Below are positions 1 to 4,538 of a stretch of DNA of 8,572 bases, piece after piece; position 1 is the first letter of the stretch, and every line of letters begins with the position of its first letter. A program made the translations under genes and the position numbers. Source of the DNA: GCA-002790365 sp964486645 (GTDB lineage Bacteria > Bacteroidota > Ignavibacteria > Ignavibacteriales > Ignavibacteriaceae); assembly GCA_964486645.1 (NCBI GenBank), contig CAZAOG010000116.1:1-8572 (forward strand). Direction: 5' to 3'. The notes below the pieces were generated by a model, which saw only the letters and a list, made by a program, of their open reading frames with translations, was not told where the DNA came from and did not search any database.

Positions 1-11
1 GGGGGGGGGGG
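1..11. other. Poly-G run at the window edge
   Basis: The first 11 bases are all G, followed immediately by AT-rich sequence. A pure G tract at the end of an otherwise AT-rich contig is most easily explained as low-signal read ends in two-colour sequencing that were kept in the assembly. I do not read it as a biological element. Confidence 0.7.
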
Positions 12-199
12 TAATAAATTAATGCTGGTATTCATTTTTTTCTCCATTTTTTAATGAATAATCTTTAACTTAAAAATTAATCTTAAAAAATGCAAAAATA
101 ATCTTGAATCATAATTAAGGCGAATTCAACCTCAGAAAACAACGGTTAATAAAAATTATTGAAGAGAGTCTAAAGTATTTTTTGACAAATTTTTTTTCT
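12..199. other. AT-rich non-coding tail downstream of gldC, with a weak inverted repeat
   Basis: This stretch lies beyond the stop codon of the minus-strand gldC-like gene and no reading frame in it can be supported. It holds one inverted repeat, ATTCATT at 30-36 and AATGAAT at 53-59, with a 16-nt T-rich loop. On the minus strand the repeat is not followed by a T run, so it is not a convincing terminator. An arm of only A/T-rich bases this short can arise by chance. Confidence 0.4.
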
Positions 200-547
200 T
201 TATGTGTCCTTTTCCTCAAGACACTTTTTACTAAACTCTTCGGCAAACTTTTTTATCATTTTGGAAATGTCGTTGTTTGAAGTAGAACGTAAATATGTGT
301 CGGCTAATTTTTGGAATATTTGATAAAAATGGACATTCATTTCATCAACCATCATTTCATTAGTCCAAAGGTCAATACCCATCGTTACTTTTTCTTCTTT
401 GTCCCAAAGGGAAATTTGCATTGACTTGCATTCTTTTTCGCCGTCAAAATCCGCATCTGTTGCATGCCAAGTAATTTTTTTCGGCAGATTTTTTTCGTCC
501 AATTGAACCGTAAATTTTATTTCGGAAATTTTATTGGGTGTATCCAT
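200..547 (-). CDS. gldC: GldC-family protein (gliding-motility accessory protein)
   Basis: This 115-aa protein has no signal peptide or membrane segment, so it is probably cytoplasmic. I recognise the GldC pattern: an N-terminal strand ending in LDE (16-18), Trp27, SLWD (46-49), IDLWT (58-62), VDEM (67-70), LADTYLR (81-87), then a charged C-terminal helix. The length fits the family, about 110 residues. In Flavobacterium johnsoniae GldC is an auxiliary protein that makes gliding more efficient; its biochemical activity is not established. The family also occurs in relatives not known to glide, so motility should not be inferred from this gene alone. It lies 50 bp downstream of the nuclease-fold gene on the same strand and could share its transcript. 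The ATG start (545-547) lacks a strong Shine-Dalgarno site but places the conserved LDE region at the expected distance. No other gld gene is visible. The family call comes from remembered motifs, not a search. Confidence 0.8.
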   Translation of the reverse strand: MDTPNKISEIKFTVQLDEKNLPKKITWHATDADFDGEKECKSMQISLWDKEEKVTMGIDLWTNEMMVDEMNVHFYQIFQKLADTYLRSTSNNDISKMIKKFAEEFSKKCLEEKDT

Positions 548-597
548 AACTCATTTATAATTTATTGTTAAAATTTTTAATCCTGTATTTTTTGTTT

Positions 598-951
598 TTA
601 ATACTCTTTATATTCGGCGTAACCTTGTTCAACAAGCAGATCGTTAACATTTAAAATTTCTCCTTCGTAAGGCAGCCAAATTTCGCCGAGGTATCTTCCG
701 TACTTTCCTTTTTTGTCTTTAAATGTCCCGATTATTATTTCCTTATCCAATATTAAATTTCTTAAAAAATCTCTTGACCGCAACCCCTTTTTCCTTTCCC
801 TGCCTCTAATTTCAGGTGCATTTATTCTTATCAGTCTTATTTTTTCGGACCTTACCCACGTATGAAGACCAAGATCGATATCCACCGTGCAGGTATCTCC
901 GTCATACACCGAAGTGACAAAAGCTTTATATTGGTAAAGAACATTTTTCAT
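598..951 (-). CDS. Small SNase/thermonuclease-fold protein
   Basis: This 117-aa protein consists of little more than one staphylococcal-nuclease (OB-fold) domain. Visible family motifs are VYDGDT (15-20), RLIRINAPEIRG (39-50), GKYGRYLGEIW (82-92) and the C-terminal helix NDLLVEQGYAEY (103-114). Aligned with staphylococcal nuclease, D17 and D19 match its D19 and D21, R39 matches R35, E47 matches the general base E43, and R86 matches R87. Position N44 replaces the calcium ligand D40; a RINAPE-type motif is, as far as I recall, common in the short bacterial and phage subfamily, so it need not mean loss of activity. The likely reaction is hydrolysis of phosphodiester bonds in DNA or RNA. No signal peptide is seen, unlike the secreted enzyme, so an intracellular role is likelier. 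The start is supported by a GAGGGA ribosome-binding site five bases upstream. The gldC-like gene follows after 50 bp; a functional link is not obvious. Confidence 0.85.
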   Translation of the reverse strand: MKNVLYQYKAFVTSVYDGDTCTVDIDLGLHTWVRSEKIRLIRINAPEIRGRERKKGLRSRDFLRNLILDKEIIIGTFKDKKGKYGRYLGEIWLPYEGEILNVNDLLVEQGYAEYKEY

Positions 952-956
952 TTTAT

Positions 957-962
957 TCCCTC
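957..962 (-). promoter_or_regulatory. Ribosome-binding site of the SNase-fold gene
   Basis: On the minus strand this reads GAGGGA, five bases upstream of the ATG at 949-951. It fixes the start codon of the nuclease gene. Confidence 0.7.
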
Positions 963-1052
963 AATAAAATATTTTATAATTGATTTCTTTATTATTCATA
1001 TAATAAATGTAACAATTTTTGAAAAATAAATTAGATACAATTTAAAAGTTAA

Positions 1053-1070
1053 GTTAAATTTTTATTTAAC
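1053..1070. promoter_or_regulatory. Perfect hairpin directly before the start codon of the secreted-protein gene
   Basis: GTTAAAT (1053-1059), a TTTT loop (1060-1063) and ATTTAAC (1064-1070) form a perfect 7-bp stem. The hairpin ends three bases before the ATG at 1074, where a Shine-Dalgarno site would sit, and no such site is present. It could be a structure in the leader of the mRNA that limits initiation, or a palindromic operator shared by the divergent genes at 951 and 1074. The arms are mostly A/T, so chance occurrence in this region is a real alternative. Confidence 0.35.
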
Positions 1071-1073
1071 CAA

Positions 1074-1610
1074 ATGTTTATAAAAAAAGTCATACCGTTT
1101 TTCTTTATTCTCATCTCATTTGTCAACGCTCAAAACGTTGTGAGCTTTGGGAGTAAGTTGGGCGGCGGAACGATAAAAGGAAATTCTCCTAACCAAAGCA
1201 GTTATTTCGTTTCTTTTTTTGTGGATTTCCCCGCACCTTTTAGCGATAAAATTATGTCCAGGTTCGGTTTTGTTTATGCTCAGGATTTTGCGAAAATATT
1301 ACCCGATAATTCAAATGCTTATCACTCATTCGTAAAGGGGTTTTCGCTGGGTGCCGTAATAGACCAAAATTTGGATAACAATTTTTATATGGAAGAAAGT
1401 ATAGGACTGCTGGCGCTTAACGATAGGATTTTCAGCAATACATCTATTTGGAATTACGGGGTAACTTTCTCTTTTTTGGCCGGATTGGATTTAAGAAAAA
1501 AAACTTTAACCGGTATTAAAATAGGTTTGGGCGTTGAAAACGGTTTTACCTTTTCAAATACTTTGACAAAGTATTTAGCCGCTTATTTACACCTTCAGTT
1601 TTATTTATAA
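1074..1610 (+). CDS. Secreted, probably outer-membrane beta-barrel protein of unknown function
   Basis: I do not recognise a named family in this 178-aa protein. It starts with a classical Sec signal peptide: two lysines (4-5), a hydrophobic core (6-17), and a probable signal peptidase I site after VNA (17-19), leaving Gln20 as the mature N-terminus. The rest alternates short polar turns with strands rich in aromatic and hydrophobic residues, many Gly and no Cys, ending in an aromatic C-terminus (LHLQFYL). That is the pattern of a small outer-membrane beta-barrel of about eight strands. The mature chain is about 159 residues, short but enough for an eight-stranded barrel. No lipobox and no type IX sorting domain are visible. 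The ATG is chosen because it gives a well-formed signal peptide; it has no Shine-Dalgarno site and is preceded by a 7-bp hairpin. The gene is transcribed away from the nuclease gene and converges on the kinase-like gene, so it is probably monocistronic. Confidence 0.75.
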   Translation: MFIKKVIPFFFILISFVNAQNVVSFGSKLGGGTIKGNSPNQSSYFVSFFVDFPAPFSDKIMSRFGFVYAQDFAKILPDNSNAYHSFVKGFSLGAVIDQNLDNNFYMEESIGLLALNDRIFSNTSIWNYGVTFSFLAGLDLRKKTLTGIKIGLGVENGFTFSNTLTKYLAAYLHLQFYL

Positions 1611-1690
1611 CCCGGGTAACATAAAAGTTAGGCTGAACGGCTCTGCAGGCCGAGACGGATTTAATTTGCCGCAAAAAAAAGTGTGCTTAA

Positions 1691-2440
1691 TTAACAGCGT
1701 TTGTTATGAACGGTATATTTTTTAAAATAAATTTCCAAAAGACGTCCGATCATTTCACCCGCTGTTTTATCTGAAACAACACTGGTATTTATAATTAAAT
1801 GATAAAAATGAGGGTCGGTTATATCTTTGTTGAAATAAGTTTTTATGTATTCGGTCCTATCGGAGTCTTTTTTCGTAATGTAATTTTCCGCTTCTTCCTT
1901 TGACATATTAAATATACTTTGGATTCTTTTTATCCTGTCTTTTAAATCTGCTATTAATCTCACGTGCAAAGTGTTTTCTAAATTAGCGGTAATAATACTG
2001 CCGCCTCTTCCCACAATAATGGAGTTTCCTGCTTCGGCCAACTGCAGTATTGTTTCGGTTGTTTTATGAACCAGAGACCAACGCGTGGGCTGTGTGCTAA
2101 GCAAATCCGTTATAAAAGATTTTATATGCGAATATTTTTCTTCGCTCATCAATTCCGCCAACCTTTTTGGTAAATGATGGTGCCTGAGAACTTCTTCGAT
2201 TAAATTCTGATCGAAAGAAGCCCAATGTTGAGAAGGGAACATATTGTTTTCTTCGATGAAATTTAACAGATGTTTGCAAACGGAATTTGCACCGGCACCC
2301 GCTTCTCTTGAAATTGTTATACAAGGACGAAATAAATTTTTCTCTTTTTGTAAATTCTTATGTCTTGACTCAATGTATAAATGAGCCTTATGTAAATTCC
2401 CCAAAGAAAGTAGCTCACCGGTAGTAGTATTACTATTCAT
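1691..2440 (-). CDS. Cytidylate-kinase-like P-loop family protein
   Basis: This 249-aa protein matches the cytidylate-kinase-like family (the group usually described by Pfam PF13189). The N-terminal phosphate-binding region is CITISREAGAGANSV (40-54), which has the family's ISRE-G-G pattern rather than a classical GxxGxGK[ST] Walker A with lysine. Further features are SFDQNLIEEV (75-84), the central IIVGRGGSII (141-150), the helix-turn LIADLKDRIKRI (162-173) with basic residues expected in the lid, and KKDSDRTEYIKTYFN (190-204). The first 39 residues are an extension before the core. The family is thought to phosphorylate nucleotides or related small molecules, but the substrate is not known, and this is not the canonical Cmk. 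The start is supported by AAGGAG ten bases upstream. The gene is divergent from fumC and convergent with the secreted-protein gene; only 80 bp separate the latter two stop codons. No partner gene in the window indicates its pathway. Confidence 0.8.
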   Translation of the reverse strand: MNSNTTTGELLSLGNLHKAHLYIESRHKNLQKEKNLFRPCITISREAGAGANSVCKHLLNFIEENNMFPSQHWASFDQNLIEEVLRHHHLPKRLAELMSEEKYSHIKSFITDLLSTQPTRWSLVHKTTETILQLAEAGNSIIVGRGGSIITANLENTLHVRLIADLKDRIKRIQSIFNMSKEEAENYITKKDSDRTEYIKTYFNKDITDPHFYHLIINTSVVSDKTAGEMIGRLLEIYFKKYTVHNKRC

Positions 2441-2450
2441 TGTTTTATCA

Positions 2451-2456
2451 CTCCTT
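2451..2456 (-). promoter_or_regulatory. Ribosome-binding site of the cytidylate-kinase-like gene
   Basis: The minus strand reads AAGGAG here, ten bases before the ATG at 2438-2440. It is a strong Shine-Dalgarno match and confirms the start. Confidence 0.7.
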
Positions 2457-2535
2457 CTTTGTATTTGTTTTAAATAATTATTTTAATTTTTTAAGACAAT
2501 GCGGCTATTCGTTAACATGGCTGCTGTAATTATTA

Positions 2536-2567
2536 AACTAATGAATCGGTTATTAGTTCCAATTGGA
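2536..2567. promoter_or_regulatory. Candidate operator: spaced inverted repeat plus adjoining palindrome
   Basis: In the divergent region between the kinase-like gene and fumC, AACTAAT (2536-2542) and ATTAGTT (2552-2558) form a 7-bp inverted repeat with a 9-bp spacer, so equivalent positions in the two arms lie about 16 bp apart. Immediately next to it is the perfect 10-bp palindrome TCCAATTGGA (2558-2567). Arms spaced by roughly one and a half helical turns are common for dimeric regulators. The regulator is unknown and function is inferred only from symmetry and position. Confidence 0.35.
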
Positions 2568-2644
2568 TGTTTTTAATCATTTTAATTTGAATTGCTGCGT
2601 AATTATTGCATAAAAATGTATGAGAATATTGTAAATTATATTGA

Positions 2645-2652
2645 TAAATTTG
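2645..2652 (+). promoter_or_regulatory. Weak match to a Bacteroidota -7 promoter element before fumC
   Basis: TAAATTTG fits the TAnnTTTG consensus of Bacteroidota primary-sigma promoters and lies 50 bases before the fumC ATG. No TTG element is found at the usual distance upstream (the nearest is only 13 bases away), so the match is incomplete, and such a motif is frequent by chance in AT-rich DNA. Confidence 0.2.
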
Positions 2653-2687
2653 TTTTATGATTTAAAAAATTATTGATTTGAAAAATC

Positions 2688-2694
2688 AAGGGAG
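2688..2694 (+). promoter_or_regulatory. Ribosome-binding site that decides the fumC start
   Basis: AAGGGAG lies seven bases before the ATG at 2702. An in-frame TTG at 2678 would put this site inside the coding region, so the ATG is the better start. Confidence 0.8.
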
Positions 2695-2701
2695 AATTAA
2701 A

Positions 2702-4093
2702 ATGAGTACGAGAACGGAAACGGACAGTATGGGAAAAATTGAAGTGCCCAACGATAAATATTACGGTGCGCAAACGGCGCGTTCTTTAATGAATTTTAAA
2801 ATAGGCGGAGAAAGATTTCCGCGTGAACTTATCAGAGCCTTCGGTATATTAAAAAAAGCGGCGGCATTAACCAACAAAGACCTTGGAATATTAAGCGCGG
2901 ATAAAGCGGAACTGATTGTTAAAGCTGCGGATGAAGTGATTGAAGGAAAATTAGACGATCATTTCCCTTTGGTTGTTTGGCAGACAGGAAGCGGAACGCA
3001 GACAAACATGAACACTAATGAAGTGATATCAAACAGAGCGATTGAACTCGCCGGAGGAGAAATGGGAAGCAAAACACCTGTTCATCCGAATGACGATGTT
3101 AACAAGGCGCAGTCGTCAAACGATACTTTTCCAACGGCTATGCACATTGCCGCGGTTGAAGAAATCCACGGAAGGCTTATTCCAATGGTTGCAAAACTTA
3201 GAGATGCTCTTCAAAAAAAATCGGAAGAGTTTAAAGACAAAATCAAAATAGGAAGAACGCATTTAATGGATGCAACTCCGCTTACTTTGGGACAGGAATT
3301 TTCCGGTTATGTTCAGCAGTTAACAAACGGATTGGAGAGAATAGAAGGTGCATTACCCCGTCTGTATGAAATTGCTCTCGGCGGAACCGCAGTGGGAACG
3401 GGGCTAAACACGCACCCGGATTTTGCCGTTAAAGCAGCGGAAAAAATTGCAGAAATTACCGGAAAACCTTTTGTAACGGGACGGAATAAATTTGAAGGTC
3501 TTGCCGCACACGATGCACTTGTTGAATTCAGCGGAGTGCTGAAAACCATTGCCGCATCGCTTATGAAAATAGCCAACGATATAAGATGGCTGGGTTCGGG
3601 TCCCAGATGCGGTATAGGTGAAATTAATTTACCCGCCAACGAACCCGGCAGTTCCATTATGCCCGGAAAGGTAAACCCTACTCAAGCGGAAGCAATGACA
3701 ATGGTCTGTACACAAGTGTTCGGAAATGATGCAACCGTAAATTTTGCCGGAGCAAGCGGTAATTTTGAGCTGAATGTTTACAAACCGGTTATTATTTTTA
3801 ACGTGTTGCAATCAATCAGACTCATTGCCGATTCGTGCGAAAGTTTTACCGATAATTGCGTTGTAGGAATTGAAGCCAATGATGAGAACATTCACGATAA
3901 TTTAGTTAATTCATTAATGTTGGTTACCGCTTTAAATCCTGTAATTGGATATGATAATGCGGCAAAGGTAGCTAAAAAAGCTTTTGCTGAAAAGTCTACT
4001 CTAAAAGAGGCTGCCGTAAGTTTGGGACTATTAACCGCCGAGAAATTTGACGAGGTTGTAAGACCGGAAAAGATGATAGGTCCGAAAAAATAA
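2702..4093 (+). CDS. fumC: Class II fumarate hydratase (fumarase C)
   Basis: This enzyme interconverts fumarate and (S)-malate in the TCA cycle; family members are cytoplasmic homotetramers that need no iron-sulphur cluster. From the ATG at 2702 the protein is 463 residues, close to the 467 of E. coli FumC, and appears complete. All signature regions are present: GSGTQTNMNTNEV (96-108), HPNDDVNKAQSSNDTFP (128-144), GRTHLMDATPLTLGQ (184-198) and the superfamily signature GSSIMPGKVNPTQAEA (316-331). Active-site residues include H187 with E314 as its partner, the mobile-loop catalytic Ser S317, and K323 and N325. These motifs separate it from aspartase and argininosuccinate lyase, and GSGTQTNMN with TGRNKFEGLAAHD (259-271) is typical of fumarase. 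A strong AAGGGAG site precedes the start. The gene is divergently arranged from the kinase-like gene. A scaffold gap begins eight bases after the stop codon, so its terminator and any downstream partner are unseen. Confidence 0.97.
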   Translation: MSTRTETDSMGKIEVPNDKYYGAQTARSLMNFKIGGERFPRELIRAFGILKKAAALTNKDLGILSADKAELIVKAADEVIEGKLDDHFPLVVWQTGSGTQTNMNTNEVISNRAIELAGGEMGSKTPVHPNDDVNKAQSSNDTFPTAMHIAAVEEIHGRLIPMVAKLRDALQKKSEEFKDKIKIGRTHLMDATPLTLGQEFSGYVQQLTNGLERIEGALPRLYEIALGGTAVGTGLNTHPDFAVKAAEKIAEITGKPFVTGRNKFEGLAAHDALVEFSGVLKTIAASLMKIANDIRWLGSGPRCGIGEINLPANEPGSSIMPGKVNPTQAEAMTMVCTQVFGNDATVNFAGASGNFELNVYKPVIIFNVLQSIRLIADSCESFTDNCVVGIEANDENIHDNLVNSLMLVTALNPVIGYDNAAKVAKKAFAEKSTLKEAAVSLGLLTAEKFDEVVRPEKMIGPKK

Positions 4094-4101
4094 ACGATGA
4101 A

Positions 4102-4201
4102 NNNNNNNNNNNNNNNNNNNNNNNNNNNNNNNNNNNNNNNNNNNNNNNNNNNNNNNNNNNNNNNNNNNNNNNNNNNNNNNNNNNNNNNNNNNNNNNNNNN
4201 N
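4102..4201. other. Assembly gap of exactly 100 N
   Basis: One hundred consecutive N follow eight bases after the fumC stop. A round 100 is a usual placeholder for a gap of unknown length, so the true distance between fumC and the next gene, and any genes in between, cannot be judged. Any reading frame that crosses the gap is meaningless. Confidence 0.95.
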
Positions 4202-4205
4202 AAAT

Positions 4206-4538
4206 ATGAAAGAAACAATTTTAAATATTTATTTAATAATTAATAATGATTATGTTGAAGAGTTTAGGGCCGTTAGTTACAGGAAAGACGGAACGGACGA
4301 CGAAAAAATTGAATTCTTAAAAAGCAAAGTAAATACAGACTATAAGAATGCCTATCGTTTTGATGCACCTATGGATAGTAAAAACAATTTTATGAGTTAT
4401 AAAAAATTTGCTAAATTAGAGAAGAAAGGCAGACACTTTGAGTTGTTTGAAAAGATATTCTCCGGTTTTGATGTTCCCCAAAATCCGCTTGTTTGCGTAA
4501 CACCTGTAGTGGACGGAGAAATATTTAACGAAGATTAA
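4206..4538 (+). CDS. Hypothetical protein, N-terminus uncertain because of the gap
   Basis: I do not recognise this 110-aa protein. It begins with a hydrophobic strand (LNIYLIIN, 6-13), is then rich in charged residues, with Lys-rich stretches around 60-80, and ends with a more hydrophobic segment (LVCVTPVVDGEIF). It has no clear signal peptide, membrane helix or metal motif. The mixed strand and helix pattern suggests a small soluble alpha/beta protein. Only four bases separate the gap from the first ATG, so its ribosome-binding site is not visible and the real start could lie inside the gap. Coding is plausible because the frame is open through to the end and codon use is similar to its neighbours. 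Its TAA stop overlaps that of the convergent sensor kinase, sharing the palindrome TTAA (4535-4538). No function is proposed. Confidence 0.6.
   Translation: MKETILNIYLIINNDYVEEFRAVSYRKDGTDDEKIEFLKSKVNTDYKNAYRFDAPMDSKNNFMSYKKFAKLEKKGRHFELFEKIFSGFDVPQNPLVCVTPVVDGEIFNED

Noticed and set aside
975..1004. Two TATAAT matches (975-980 and 999-1004) upstream of the secreted-protein gene
   Set aside because: Neither has a -35 element at a proper distance, and such hexamers are expected by chance in this AT-rich stretch.
1633..1647. Possible terminator between the convergent genes (CGGC/GCCG around CTGCAG)
   Set aside because: The stem has only four or five pairs and no T run follows on the plus strand; the A8 at 1673-1680 is too far away and reads as a T run only on the minus strand, with no solid stem before it.
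2097..2324. 75-codon frame inside the cytidylate-kinase-like gene on the same strand
   Set aside because: It is a shifted frame of a well-supported gene, has no ribosome-binding site of its own and gives a basic, low-complexity product.
2678..2701. In-frame TTG start that would extend the fumarase by eight residues
   Set aside because: The extension would contain the AAGGGAG ribosome-binding site itself, and the ATG at 2702 has ideal spacing and gives the usual family N-terminus.
3313..3657. Minus-strand open frame of 114 codons inside fumC
   Set aside because: It lies fully antisense to a certain housekeeping gene, and its Pro/Ser/Ala-rich product resembles no protein; it is an effect of fumC codon use.
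3892..4218. Minus-strand open frame of 108 codons reaching across the gap
   Set aside because: It is open only because N cannot encode stops; the rest lies antisense to fumC.
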